From: Liolophura sinensis
Lineage: Eukaryota > Mollusca > Polyplacophora > Chitonida > Chitonidae
Assembly (NCBI RefSeq): GCF_032854445.1
Contig: NC_088303.1
Span: 18,485,501 to 18,549,500 of the forward strand
DNA length: 64,000 bases
Direction: 5' to 3'
A program made the translations under genes and the position numbers. This document shows, piece after piece, positions 37,276-49,810 of this stretch. The notes beneath the pieces are model-generated. The model was not told the origin of the DNA. It made no database searches and saw only the letters and a program-made list of their open reading frames with translations. The first letter of the stretch is position 1. Every line of letters starts with the position of its first letter.

Positions 37276-38849
37276 CGAAACAGTAACAAATACCATTTTT
37301 AAAGATTTTAGTGTGATTCCAGGTCAGACAACTTCGCTCCACAGAAGGTTGGAACCTTAACTGCAAAATGAAATGGATTGACACATGAATCGCAGCTGTA
37401 CTGACGTACGTATTTTGGCATATGGTTAAATCCTCTACTTTGGCATACTGCTCTCAGATTAAATTTCCTTAGCGTGTTTAGGGCTTATCCCTGGCAGAAT
37501 TAAATAGTTCGTCCTCTCCGATGACCATGTAAATAATACATGGTTTCGTGTAATTTGCGAGACGGTATCCCGGTGGGCTCAAGTACTCATATTAAGATCC
37601 GACACAGCAACAGCGTGAGATATGGGGTCAGAACACAGCAGTTTGATTTGTACCATCTTCATTCCACCTTCTCTCCATTACATGATTCACAAGAAGGCGT
37701 ATATAATAGCAGACACATTTATTTTATTCGTGTCCTTGTAATGCGAACTAGGCTATTATAGCATTTCAAGCATGTCACCAATGCAACCAACACGTAGACC
37801 CTACCAGTACTGGTGTTATATATAGCAGCAACTTAGGTGAATATGGAAGATGGATATGCATACAACGCCATTGTGATAACTTTGCAATGTCGCTACATCG
37901 CCCCATGATCGTGGTAATACGCGGGATGACGTTACGGTCACATCGAAACCGATGAGCTAACCTCGGATCGTGGTGGGGTGGGGCGGGTGGAGTGTGGGGG
38001 GTCGTGTTTTGAAGTGTTGGCACTGTACACTCTTCGTTTTAATGATGCTGAAAGGGTATAAATTGACTAAAAACGGGTTTTTTAAGTCCACAAATACACT
38101 GTTTAAAGGTGTATTCATTGGGCTCAAAGGGTGTAGACGAAATGTGGCATGAATCTGCACTCAATGTGTACATTTTTGAAATGTGTGTTTTAAAAGTGTA
38201 AAACAAGCTGTGGTTTATATTATAGTATTCTAAGCTGCTTTCCTCAAAGCATGGCCACATAAATGTTTTTATTAATAAAGTGCGGGTTGGTGGGATCTAT
38301 CTTTCTCTCTCATATGCCACTGTCATCAAATCAGTAACAGGTCTACCATCACACCGATCCTGTATGCCATTTTCCCATGCTCAGATTTTTCGTTCATGTG
38401 TGCACTGGTTTAATGAAATAACGTTTTAGACCATTGTAAAATGTTCGATTCCTGGCATTAAAATGGACTTAACTATAGCGAAATGTTTGTACCCGGGTAT
38501 CTAATTGGTGTCAAAATTGTGCAGACTTTGCAATAAACAGGTGCTTTGTGGTGATAACCACCCATGTTAATATTCTCTTCAGTGTTCTGGATTCAGTAAA
38601 ACTTGACATACCGATACCTACAATGGTGCACGAGTTGTCTAAGAACAGGAGGGAAGCAGGTATCTCTGTAACCTTTGCAGATGAACGTGTCTGTGCTTCA
38701 ACTTGTATTCCGACTTCTACTATTAGCCACAGATGATAGTCGAGCCACACAAACGCACATACTTTCAAAGAGCAGTTCTTGTCAATTTCTTTTTTCAGTC
38801 AATGAAGGACACCGAAGCTTTGAATGAAGCGGGTATGGACCCTCTTTAT
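37276..38849. other. Non-coding stretch, nothing recognised
   Basis: A G-rich patch lies at 37972-38008. No exon, RNA gene or known element was recognised. Confidence 0.4.
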
Positions 38850-39047
38850 TGATATATGGATTTAACTGATATGGGCTATCTGGGCTTAATAGATATGGGC
38901 TGTATGGACTTAATTGATATGGGCTATATGGACTTAATTGATATGGGCTATATGGACTTAACTGATATGGACTATATGGACTTAATAGATATGGGTTATA
39001 GGGACTTAACTGATATGGGATATGTGGGCCTAATAAGATATGGGCCT
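38850..39047. repeat. 24-bp tandem repeat, about eight units
   Basis: Units are variants of 'gatatgggctatatggactt' plus four bases. The period is a multiple of three, so both strands stay open: the + strand reads as repeated 'DMGYMDLI', the minus strand as repeated 'LSPYSPYQ'. No splice sites, signal peptide or flanking domain support a gene. Confidence 0.9.
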
Positions 39048-39781
39048 TACATTTCCACATATTTTTCAACTGATAAGATGAGAACGACGTAAAGACAAAA
39101 AATGTCAGATGTGTTTTTACTTTTGTCTATCACATAATAATGTGTCTGTAACTCTGCACTGCTACTTTTGACTTAGTTTGTGTTACTTCCTACATTATGT
39201 CAGAAAAAAGAAGTGTTAAAAGAAAGATATTATAGATAGCCAATAGGTCTGACACGTAATTTCTTAAATTCCCTAACTGACAATTAACCCCACCCTATCC
39301 CCTCCATCATGGTGATAACCATTCTTCATCTTTCGCCTTTTAAAGGCAAAAATCATGCAACAGTATTATTTAGAAATGCTTGCCAGCTAGATGCACATAC
39401 ATCTTTGTGAGGCTTGCTTATAGTCACAATATAGGTGTAGGCATATACCCTAATACCCACAGAATAAGTAAGTCGGTTATAAGATGGCTTGTTTTTTATG
39501 TTTAATAACCATGTACTTTTGTCTTATGAAGTTATGAACTTCATGTCTTCCTTTACGGTCGTCATCCTGAGTTATTATACAAGTCGTACTCTGTGAAAGT
39601 TCTGATATTAGTTTGTGTAGTTTTACAACTGTTAATGGTTTGTTATAGAAGGAATCGGAGTAAAGAGATATTGCCTTTTGGTGATCTATAGGGATCGAGA
39701 GAAGTATGCCATAGGGTTGTATGATCATATAGTTCGCTAGAGCTAGACTGCCCACTAGAGCAAGGCTACTTGAATAGACCG
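39048..39781. other. Non-coding stretch, nothing recognised
   Basis: No exon recognised up to the edge of the assembly gap. Confidence 0.35.
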
Positions 39782-39981
39782 NNNNNNNNNNNNNNNNNNN
39801 NNNNNNNNNNNNNNNNNNNNNNNNNNNNNNNNNNNNNNNNNNNNNNNNNNNNNNNNNNNNNNNNNNNNNNNNNNNNNNNNNNNNNNNNNNNNNNNNNNNN
39901 NNNNNNNNNNNNNNNNNNNNNNNNNNNNNNNNNNNNNNNNNNNNNNNNNNNNNNNNNNNNNNNNNNNNNNNNNNNNNNNNN
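39782..39981. other. Assembly gap of 200 N
   Basis: Exactly 200 unknown bases, probably a scaffold spacer rather than a measured length. It lies 234 bp upstream of the first visible sorting nexin exon and may hide upstream exon sequence. Confidence 0.98.
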
Positions 39982-40215
39982 AACTTAAATATATAATATA
40001 AGAAGGATAATTTTTTTGGATTTTCTGCGTCATCATTGCAGAAGTGTATTTGTGTTTGCCTCCTGAGAGCTATGCTGCTCCTTGGATACATGTAGGCAGT
40101 AATTCAACAGTCTTGGTGTTTTGATCTATCAAAATTGCAGACAGAAAACATCCCTGTGAAAATGTGCCAGACAGCTTAATGATTTATGGAGATTTTTTGT
40201 GAATGTATATTCCAG

Positions 40216-43200
40216 AGCCCAAGTCAACAACTGTTTTACCATTTGAAGGAGGACATCAGGGCACAGTTGAGAGAGTTGTATTTGAAGTAACATCAGCTGA
40301 AAAGGTTCAAGATGGTAAATCAACTTTTGTGGTAAGACTATATTTGAAGGTATTTGAATAATATTGTGCATCTCGGCATTTATGGGAGTCGTGTGAATGC
40401 AGCGTTTTTTCATTAAAAAAACTGGACATGAACATTTACGAATGTAGGTCAAAACGCCCAATAGCCAAAACACCTGCTAATTTTAGTCAAAACGCCTGCC
40501 AAGGCATTTGTGTGGGTTAGCTGATATAAGCGAGTAAAAATAACTTTCCAATCACTTAGAAACAACAAGACATGAAAGACATTGTGTGTGTATGTGGCCT
40601 CGGACCCCCATTAATTTTCCATAAGCGACAATGTTAACGTCTAGCGCTGTAGCTCAGTCCCAGACATTCCGTGGCCAATAAGCTTTGGTGCATACCTGGC
40701 CCATCCTGTGAGAAAGAAGCCATAAAAATCTTGACATAGGTTGACCGTCAAAATCTGGACCTTTCCATGCCGGCAGCTGCGAGGCGTGCCTAGCAACGCC
40801 AAGGGGACATCACTCGCAGCCTCATCACTACCTCACACCTTGTGTCCTCTCGCCCAGAATTTCAAACTTTCATCAATAAAGCTCATACCTCCTCAAAGTT
40901 TAGACAGTTTCCAGCATTTTAATACCAAGCATGCACCTGTGCACCAAAAATGGACGCCTGGGAGCAAAAAAAGACTTTATACCCTAAAATTCACAGAACT
41001 ACAATTGTCCCTACCGAAAAACGGAAGTTGTTATGGGGGTCTGTGTCCATGTTGCAGCTTGTGAAGAACTCCTTACAAGGGAGGCAGCCCAACCGATCAC
41101 TTCCTTTCAGAGCAATTGCAAATCAATCAATAAATGTTAAAGCAAGATAACAATGCACCATGCTTTATTTCAAGACATAGTGCCCATGTGCAATAAATAA
41201 TAATGACAAGCAGATCAATAAACATAAATCAGCATAAATTGCTTCCCTTCTCACTGTTTACAGGTATTGCTTCGTGATCTTCCCCTATTGCCCAGTCCTC
41301 TTTTGTGCCTTAGTTGGGTAGAAGCTTTTCTATACGATGCCTTGTTGACTGTAATGCAAACGGTGAACTTAAAGGAGAAGAAATCTTAAATATCAAACAA
41401 ATACCATTGAAAAGAGTATGCATTTTCTTTGCAGGTGCATGCCATGAAAAAATTCTAATACGTACCTTAAGTTCATAAATTATAAATAAGTCAGCGCCAA
41501 AATCCGCTGTGTGCGACTCCATTTTGCCTAAGAACTACTCCTGAAGTCTTCTATGTTGGGGCGTGGGAAGGTCTGCCAACAACCTGCGGATGGTCGTGGG
41601 TTTCCGCCGGGCTCTGCCCGGTTACCACCCACCATAATGCTGGCCGCCGTCGTATAAGTGAAATATTCTTGAGTACGGCGTGAAACACCAATCAAAAAAA
41701 AAAAAAAAAATCTATGTTGGGAGGAGAATTGCTGTCGGAAACCGCCGAAGTGCAGTTTGTACATTTTCAGTAGAACTTTTCTTCCCAGAAGGTAGTGGAC
41801 AGTACAGTTCGTTTCGGGCTTTACATGTATGGCAAGGAAAAATCGCAAAATTATGCACCAGGTACCACCAGATAGAAAAAAATGTGCTTTTTTTGACATG
41901 TGGTGTCATTTCTAAACTTTCCGTCTCCTTTAATTTTACAATTCATATAAGAGTTATGTTTGCCACTGTACCTTTCTGTCTTGATTCGTGTTTGAAATGA
42001 AGTCAAGTCAAGAATATTTCACTTTAGTGTGACAGTGTTGGACTGTTTTAAACAGAGTTTGAGAGTAAAACCTGTGAGAATATGTTCATCAGTCCTTTGA
42101 GACAGGATTTTTCTGATTTATGCATGCATTGTTGTTTCCAAGTGATTGGGGAGTCATTTTTACTCACTTATATCGGCTAACCTACAGCAATGCTTTGGCA
42201 GGCATTTTGAGCAAAATGATCAAGCTTTATGGTAGCATGGCTTTTGGCAGGCGTCTTGACCTGCTCCAACATGTACCCATCACAGGTCTTGGCTTCTGAA
42301 GTATTTGTTTCCATTAAAGTCTTTTGAGCCCTAATGGGGCAAAAGGCATACATGTCAGTAATTTACATAGTCATATATTAAGAGTCAAATCCAGTGCGCA
42401 TAGCTTTCTCTTCATTTTGTTTCTTGAGTACGGCGTAAACCACCAATCAAATAAATAAATAAATCAAATAATACAGCATTACCAGGTAAAGAATACATTT
42501 TTGTTTTTTATATATAAGGTAAGACATACTATATGTTTGCTAATGAAATCACATGACATTAATTTGTTTACCTGGTATTGAGCAGAAGTCTGTAGCCATA
42601 TCATATACCTGAAAACATGTGACTTAAGCTACGCATTTCTGCAAAGAAGGGAAATACCAGCTATTGTCCTTCACCTTAAGGTGAAAAAACATAAAAATGA
42701 AAGATGAGTGTGCAAAAAACTAGTTGTAGATGTGGCCTACAGATATTTCATTTTTGATAAAAAAAAAAGCACCTGAAAACATGGGTAATTTTTGTTTGGT
42801 GGGTATTTGAGACCAACTCGTGGTATATTGTCTTTGCGCAACCATGTTATAAATGAGGATGTAGTGAATGTTTATTAATATATTTGCACTAGAATTTAAC
42901 CTTTTCTTGTTGAAATGTGTTCAGCCTGGATTTTGATCATTTAATATAGTCATAAGTATTATCTCAGTTTGCTCAGATTAAATGGAAATTCAATTGAAGC
43001 TATAAATTTACATTAAAATAAATTTATTAGACATCTATCACATCCTTATTTAGAGCAGCATTATCCCAAGGGGATATATACTAAGATGTGGTTCCAAATA
43101 CCCACCATGCAAAAATATTTTCAGATGCCATCTTCTCCTGAAAGAGAGGAATCAAAAACAATCATTACAGACTGTATTGGCAAATAAGTTTTCATGCTGT

Positions 43201-44272
43201 GTCATCTGATTTTGGCATCATTTTCCATTATGTTTTGTATGTAAAAATTCATATTCATGGGCCTTAAATGATACTATATATGCATACAGTTTTTTCTAAT
43301 AAGAAATTAATCGAACATCAAAAGAAAAAAACAGTGGCCCTATCTGACGAATGATTCATTGAGAATCAGGTAAAGTCTGTCACTTGAAGAATGCTTAATT
43401 TTCATGAATTTCAGTATTTGTGTTAAATTGTTTGCACCTGACATGGAAATACAAGATGTGCATCCAGCATATTGGGTGCTGGATATACATGTATGAGTAA
43501 AGATATCCACATACATGTTTCTTGAGAACGTTTAGAACTGTAGTACAGGGATTTGCATTGTTTTAATGTAAATAATGTTTTTGTTGCATTTCAGCTGTAC
43601 ACAATTCTGATAACCAGAAATTCAGGGATAAATTCGGGGAATTCGGTGCCTTCAGTGATCCTGAAACGGTACTCCGATTTTGACAAGCTGAATAAACAGT
43701 TAAAGAAACAATTCCATTCTTTGCTTGAAGATGTGGTATTCCCTAAAAAGAAGATAGCAGGTAATTTTACAAGCGAAACTATTGCCAGGCGAAGCCGTGG
43801 CTTTGAGCAGTATCTTGCCCATGTGTTTTCTCTACCAGAAGTGCGAGAATCCGCTGAACTAGCAAATTTCTTTTACAGGGAAGATTTGCATTGCGGATTC
43901 TCACTTATGGAGAAGGGGCAGATATCTGAGGCTATCCCACTATTTGAACATGTCCTTCCTGTTCAGGAAAAACTGCTAGGGGATGACCACCCGAGTGTCA
44001 TTCGAACTCTGTGCACCTTAGTTCACTCTTATAGCACGGTAGGCAATGGCAGGATGGCCCAAAAATATGCTGAAACGGCTCTAAACTGCCTAAATCAAGA
44101 TGTCAACAACAAATATCTTGCCTCATTACTGAAGACTTCAATTCGTCTGTGCTGGGAAATAGGCAAGGATAAGCAGGACTTGGAGGCTCGTCTGAATGAT
44201 CTAAGGCAGCTGGGCCTGGCAGACAAGATAGTGCCTCTAGAGGATCTCATTTACCAGGAATTATCCGTCTGA
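40216..44272 (+). CDS. Sorting nexin of the SNX20/SNX21 type, C-terminal two exons (partial)
   Basis: Exon 40216-40331 (acceptor 'tattccag', donor 'gtaaga') joins in frame to exon 43595-44272 (acceptor 'ttgcatttcag', stop TGA 44270-44272). Together they give 263 residues. The first exon starts in phase 1, so more exons lie upstream. The start of the PX domain ('VERVVFEVTSAEKV') is in the first exon. The second continues it with 'RYSDF', 'VFPKKKIAGNF' and 'ARRSRGFEQYL', which contain the basic residues that bind PtdIns3P in PX domains. The rest ('LMEKGQISEAIPLFEHVLP' and following helices) fits the TPR-like PXB domain, which with PX defines SNX20 and SNX21, endosomal proteins whose PXB region binds partner proteins. 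Human homologues are about 310-375 residues, so the variable N-terminus is missing. The 3.3-kb intron holds a SINE inserted into an older dispersed repeat. Confidence 0.88.
41365..41930 (+). repeat. Dispersed 560-bp repeat, occupied by a SINE
   Basis: Inverted partner of 31850-32412. A SINE interrupts it at 41561-41710. Once the SINE and one duplicated target are removed, the remaining sequence aligns along its length with the partner. It lies inside the sorting nexin intron. Confidence 0.8.
41561..41710 (+). mobile_element. SINE family A, 5'-truncated, with 11-bp target-site duplication
   Basis: The element runs from 'gcgtgggaaggtctgcc' to a poly-A tail after 'gtgaaacaccaatc'. It is flanked by perfect 11-bp direct repeats, 'tctatgttggg', at 41550-41560 and 41711-41721. 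The exact repeats, clean poly-A and high match to the family suggest a fairly recent insertion. Confidence 0.9.
42421..42465 (+). mobile_element. SINE family A tail fragment
   Basis: Only 'ttcttgagtacggcgtaaac' and the AAATA-rich tail remain. It lies in the sorting nexin intron. Confidence 0.7.
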
Positions 44273-45375
44273 TACATATCAGCCTTATTCATCTGGTTTT
44301 TATTGTTATGTAGGTTAGCATTTGTAAAATGTTTAAGCATAAAGACGTGTACATGACTTTCCTATTGGCCATTGGAGATTTGCTTTGATCTTTTGGTGAT
44401 GAATTTTTGGTCATATTTTTACTCTAAGTTTCTCTTCATTCCTTGTAAAATTGTTCATATCTTGATGAGATGGGCTATCAACTTTCCCACACCAGTCGTG
44501 CTGGTTGCAGTCTTAGCTTCTCATCTGCCTCCCTCTACTTACCATATGTAAACATACATGTACACTATGGTTAACAGTAAGAAAACACTTTACCAATCCA
44601 AAATCTCAGCTGTGGAAAAGGAGAAGAAAATTATTCTTTTTCTGATTTGTAGCCTTTTCTATATACCATAGGGTTTAGATTATAATCAGTGCCCAAATTT
44701 TGATACAGTAGAAGAAATTAGTTAACTTGCTGGTTTGCACATTTTTCTGGTCCAAAACAAGCTCTTTGATCAGTGATATCAGCCTGTGCTGAGTAAAACT
44801 TTAGATGATCATGTAGTACCGGAGGGCTGTTTCAACTCCTCTTTATGTTTGGTTGGCAGTGAATCATACAGGAACTTATGGTAACACATATACTATTTCT
44901 TACCAAATTTGATAAATCTTTCCAAAAGATGCCTGCAATCCAGAACTGGTGTCATCTGTGGCCCTTACCTCTCGATCCAGTGTCTGACGTGCCATTACTG
45001 AGTGGAATCAATATATATTAAACATTTTTAGATGTGGCATTAAATACGAATCGTATGAAATTAATAATTAATAAATTAGATACAGAATCCCATCCAAAGT
45101 GTTCATTTTTGAGTTCCAAAATTTCCATGGATTCCTAAAGTTTATAAAATGTTCAAGAATTCAACAGCTCTCACACTGTTCTTTTAAAATAGTTAACTTT
45201 TATTTATATACATATATTGTGTATTGAAATATATTTTGTTTTAGTACATAATTTGTCATTTGACATATTTAAAATTACACATGACTTTTTTGTATACTGA
45301 TTTGCTTTTGCTTGACTGCCATATATACATTGCACATTAATATGCATGTAAGTAGTTATAGTCATTATTTATTTT
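44273..45375 (+). other. 3' flank of the sorting nexin gene, probable 3' UTR
   Basis: AT-rich sequence after the stop codon with no other gene. The first AATAAA-type words are near 45070, and another clear 'caataaaatg' is at about 46755. The polyadenylation site cannot be decided from sequence alone. Confidence 0.4.
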
Positions 45376-45569
45376 GCTGGCTTCCTCTAGAGCCATTCAT
45401 GTGAAGGTCAGTCACCTATCTGCGGATGGTCGTGGGTTTCCCACAGGCTCTGCCCAGTTTCCTCCCACCATAATGCTGGCTGCCTTCATAAAATATATTT
45501 GAGTATAAGTAAAATGTACTGGAGTACGGCGTAAAACACCAATCAAATAAATAAATAAATAAATAAATC
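45376..45569 (+). mobile_element. SINE family A copy
   Basis: 'gctggcttcctctagagcc', 'tgcggatggtcgtgggtttc', 'tcctcccaccataatgctgg' and the tail 'ggagtacggcgtaaaacacc' with five AAAT-type units. The 3' half contains a small internal duplication. It lies in the 3' flank of the sorting nexin gene. Confidence 0.85.
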
Positions 45570-48369
45570 ATTATTTAGTTTGAATGATATACTTGACATA
45601 CATTTCTGGTTTTGTGTGAATGTCATTTGTGTAATGCACGTGTCCAAGTGTACACAGCCCTATGTGTAGGTATGTATGTGTAAGTTATTGTGGAACGTCT
45701 TGTTCATCACATACATTATGGATGAACATACGTTTACTTTAAAGGCAGTTACATGATCAAACTACAATGAAGAGTGCATTCATACTACATACACAGTGTA
45801 TGTATAAGTGACTAATATTCATACTACATACACAGTGTATGTATAAGTGACTAATATGACAAAAAAGGTTGTAGTAAATTAACGTTTGCATTAAGTGTAT
45901 TTGCCACCGAGCTTTTGTCTGATGGGGTTTTTTTTGAGATCCAGGTGGCTATTTAATTGCTTGTCTTTCTATGTTTTAGTCAGGACTGGCATGTACATAC
46001 AATATAAAACTACATAATGAGAATTTACATTTAGATATATATTGGTATGTCATGTACATGTAGTTACCATCCATTAAAGTGTGTTTATTGTAGATAATGT
46101 CAAAGCGATCAAATATATATATGAGAACTTTACATGTTGGTCATGTTTTTTCGTTATTAATATACTTGAAATTTACATGCATGTATAATGTGATTTCTAT
46201 GCAGTTGAAATACATTAACTTGTTGTAAAGTTTACTCACAGTGATCATATTAACGTAAATGTTTTTGTGTACATGTAGACTTGTGGATTGTTGGTAGAAG
46301 TGATTTGTGTGACAGAATGATGAATCCAATGTGGATAACTGTATCTACTAGATTAAAACATGACTAGAATGGTAAGTCAATATTCGAAAATTTGAACACT
46401 TTAAACTATTTATGGTTATCATGTAAATGATGCATAAGGTGGCAGAAACGGGGGGGGGGGGGGGGGGGGGCTGGAAGCTGAAGCCACCCACCTGTGTGTT
46501 TGTTTTGATGCATTTCACAAGCATACATGATACATGTGTTATTGTTCCACTTAGCAGTCATTTTTTTGTAGAGTGTCATATGACAGTTGCATGTAGAATT
46601 GTGTAAGGCATGTTCAGAAATCTTTTGGCTTGTACTTAAGTTTTTGTTATGAAATGCACGTTAGGTAGAACTCCAGTTAGGCAACCACAAGAAATGTTTG
46701 TGGTATCACATCTGAGACTGTCATAGATCAGTGCACAGTTTTACCAAAGGGGTCAATAAAATGTCCATTCTCTGTGAGCAATGTACCATGTCTGTTTATA
46801 AATGCTAGAATGTGGTACTCAGAAGAATATTAACAACAGATTGTTTGAGAGTGAGATTTTGCAAGCATCTGTATAAATGATAAATTTATATGTATTGTTG
46901 AAGGCGTGTGTTTATTGCTGAGCATTAATCTTTGTGTAAATGTGGTCGTATAGATGTATGCGTGGATTTGCTTCAATCATTTGGCTGAAACATAGTTTTA
47001 ATGAATGAGGATATATTTTGGTGCACTGCATATACTTGCTTCTTATGCTTTTAAGTTATCAGGATGTTTTTGTTTGAGTTACCATAGTTGTTATCCCTCT
47101 GAGAGGTTTGAAGTTTATAGTCATTTGTTTTGAAAGTTACTGAGCAAACTAAAGACAAGACCATCACATGCTGAGATCAATACCATTGTTAACAAAGCCT
47201 TTGTACATGTACATTACTCTTAGCAGAAGATAACACTGTAATGTCTATGTAAGTGTATGGTGTAAATTAATGCCTCTTGTAGTTTGTTAGTTGGCATTAT
47301 GACTCATTTAATTTATTTCACCAAAATATATAATTAACAGCGTTTAGATGCATTAGTAGTTATGTACTAGGTGATGTTTCTATGTTAGAAACACTTATTA
47401 TTCATCTGTGACAGACATTAATTATTATTCCCCAGAATAGATTTATTATTATACTACATGTTATTGGATATATCTGGATGTTGATGTTGGTGTTGGGATG
47501 TACTTTGATCGCACGTCCTCTCCCAAACATACATACAGCTGAACTTCACCTTTAAACATATGGCCATGCATTTTCTTCCACACTGTTTTATCCAAAGCAA
47601 TTTAAATTACCAAGTTTTAAGTTCTATGGGGAACTATTCTATAGCACTGTATTTAGAAAATCTGTAGATGAACAACAGCCACTTGCTAATAAAGTACATG
47701 ATGTTTTTCTTTTAAGATCTGAGTTATCCAGCTCAATTATACGCTTATGTCATACATGCACATTATGATTCATACAATTCCCAAGTTTTTCTCTTAAGTT
47801 TAATTCACATTTTGATTTAAATTGTTGTTGTTACTAGGTTTACAAGTGATACTGCATACAGTTTTTGATTTGCTTCTATTTCATTTAATTTGTAGACATT
47901 TTTCCCATGGCCACAGGAGTATTTGAGGTAGAAACTTGTGCTTCTTTTACCTGCAAATACTACATTTTTTTGGTTAATTTGGAAAGTGATGCACATTTGT
48001 TTTCTTTTTGTGCTTGACATATGCATGTTTATTATTTTTTTTTGTTTATATCACAATCATGCTTATTTGATTAATATATTGTATACTGTATTTATCTTTG
48101 GTTATTTGTTGGTCTCCTGCAGTGGTAATCTGAATGAAATTGATACATTTTCTTCAAACTTTGTCTGTGGTCATTTTTTAATTATTATTAAATAATAGCG
48201 TACAACAGCTAATTGTCACAGAGGCGATAACTTAAAAGTTGATCAGTCTTGTAGAGCATATTGTTTCTGTACACAACACTTTAGTTAGCCCATCAAAAGG
48301 GTCAGTGTCAATCGATAAGCAGAAGTTACACATAGGAAAATTACCTCAGCTGGAATCACAGAAATGGAC
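45570..48369. other. Non-coding stretch with a local duplication and poly-G
   Basis: A 39-bp direct duplication beginning 'ttcatactacatacacagtg' lies at about 45779-45856. A run of 21 G is at 46450-46470. No exon or RNA gene was recognised. Confidence 0.45.
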
Positions 48370-48670
48370 GTGGCAGCTTCGGTAACCTAATGGTAAAACC
48401 GTCTGCCTCGAAGCGGGGAGACCTAGGATCAAACCGGGCCGGATCATACTAAAAACTTTAGAAGTGGTACTTGTTGCTACCTAGTTTGGCGCCAAGAGGT
48501 TAGAGGTGTCGTGACTCACATCTTCGGCATTATATCACTGGCGGCCGCACTTTGGTGGCATGGACTCGCCCTTCCACAAGGAGCATATATAAGAACACAC
48601 CTAATGACCCTTCGTCGTCATATAACTGAAAAATTGTTAAGTATGACATAAAACCCTAGGCATGCATTCA
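48370..48670 (+). mobile_element. SINE family B, full-length copy with tRNA-like head
   Basis: The head 'cggtaacctaatggtaaaac' followed by 'gcctcgaagcggggagacct' and the B-box-like 'ggatcaaaccgggcc' resembles a tRNA. The body contains 'gcgccaagaggttagaggtg' and 'catggactcgcccttccaca'. The tail is 'attgttaagtatgacataaa'. This copy best shows the tRNA origin of family B. Confidence 0.85.
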
Positions 48671-49605
48671 CACAGTAATAGGTCCGCATGTAAAGTTCTG
48701 TTATTTTGTCCAGTGCTAAAGTCACCATGCAGTATGTATCATGTATGGCTATAAATGCATTATTACAATGATTACACGGTAATCTCATCAAGTCGTGAAA
48801 AAATCCCTGATTACATTGTTCTACACTTGAACTTGTTGTTCTAAACACTTCCTTGGAGCTTAACATTTTAGGATTCCAAAAACAAAAACTGAACGTTTAA
48901 CATTGGAAACATGTATACGATCTGTAACCGTATATGTACTTAAGCCTTTTGCCTTTTCGGTCAGTTTCAAAACTGTGCAGCAATAAAAATTTTAAAAATA
49001 TATTGAATGGTGGTCCTTTACTATGGTTTGTTGACAGAGGGCTCAGAAGTCAAAAATGCGAACAATTTGCTATAGTAGGTCATGACAACGAGTTGGAAAA
49101 CACAATGGTACTTGAGCTTCATTTTGGGTAATACATGTATACGAACTTCGGTAAGTTTGTTTGGAAGGACTCCAGTTAAAAACCTTAATAAAACCATAAA
49201 TAACTTATGTAAGGACAAGAAATTATATAGTAGGCTTAGAGGTCCTTTACTGTGGGTTACACGAGTTAAAACCCCCAAATTAGGACTTCAGAAGTAAAAT
49301 TACATAAGGACAACATGTTGTATAACTCGTATATGTACTCCTACTCGTACGTACATGACAAAATGGCATTATAGAGTGAAAAGGTTTTACATAAGAACAT
49401 AACAGGGCTGCTGGTCTAGTGGTAAAAGCACAGGGTAAAGTTGCTTGCTCGTACCACAGTATGGTCACCCGTCAAAATAAGTTGTAAGACATAAATTCAT
49501 GTTTCGTGTGTTAGAATCTGTTTTTGTTTGAAGCATTTCTTATTTACCATTGGTCACCAGAAACGAGTTATTCTTATTTAGCAAATTATATGGAGTTTGA
49601 ATGAC
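48671..49605. other. Non-coding stretch, possible tRNA-like remnant
   Basis: At 49410-49440, 'ctggtctagtggtaaaagca' looks like an A-box region, but no convincing B-box, tail or duplication follows. Nothing else was recognised. Confidence 0.35.
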
Positions 49606-49810
49606 ATATTAAAGAAACAACAACGGTCCTGTGATTGAACCTTGATGAACACCTGTTTCCGAGGAGCCACGGTTGACTGAGGAACACAGAAAACGACCCT
49701 CTACTGACGTCCAGTTAAGTCAATCTATATTGGACGAAGTTAAAATTGGCTAGCAGACCATTATGTCGTGATACACAATCAAAGGCCTTCTGCAAGATTT
49801 AAAATAAACC
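49606..49810 (-). pseudogene. Decayed non-LTR reverse transcriptase relic
   Basis: On the minus strand, around 49609-49655, it reads 'GVHQGSITGPLLFL'. This matches the conserved reverse transcriptase motif of LINE elements, usually of the form G-V-P-Q-G-S-x-L-G-P. Upstream (about 49790) is a remnant of the 'KAFD' motif. Frameshifts separate the two, so it is a dead fragment of about 200 bp. Confidence 0.7.

Larger units (their letters stand above)
40332..43594 (+). other. Intron of the sorting nexin gene
   Basis: It starts gtaaga and ends tttcag. Apart from the dispersed repeat (41365-41930) and two SINE copies, it holds nothing recognised. The open frame at 40741-41064 has no domain. Confidence 0.8.

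Noticed and set aside
39477-40091. Minus-strand open frame of 204 codons
   Set aside because: Half of it is translated from the N gap; the flanking residues show no family.
40741-41064. 107-codon open frame in the sorting nexin intron
   Set aside because: No recognised domain, no flanking splice sites in phase with the gene, and two overlapping frames are equally open.
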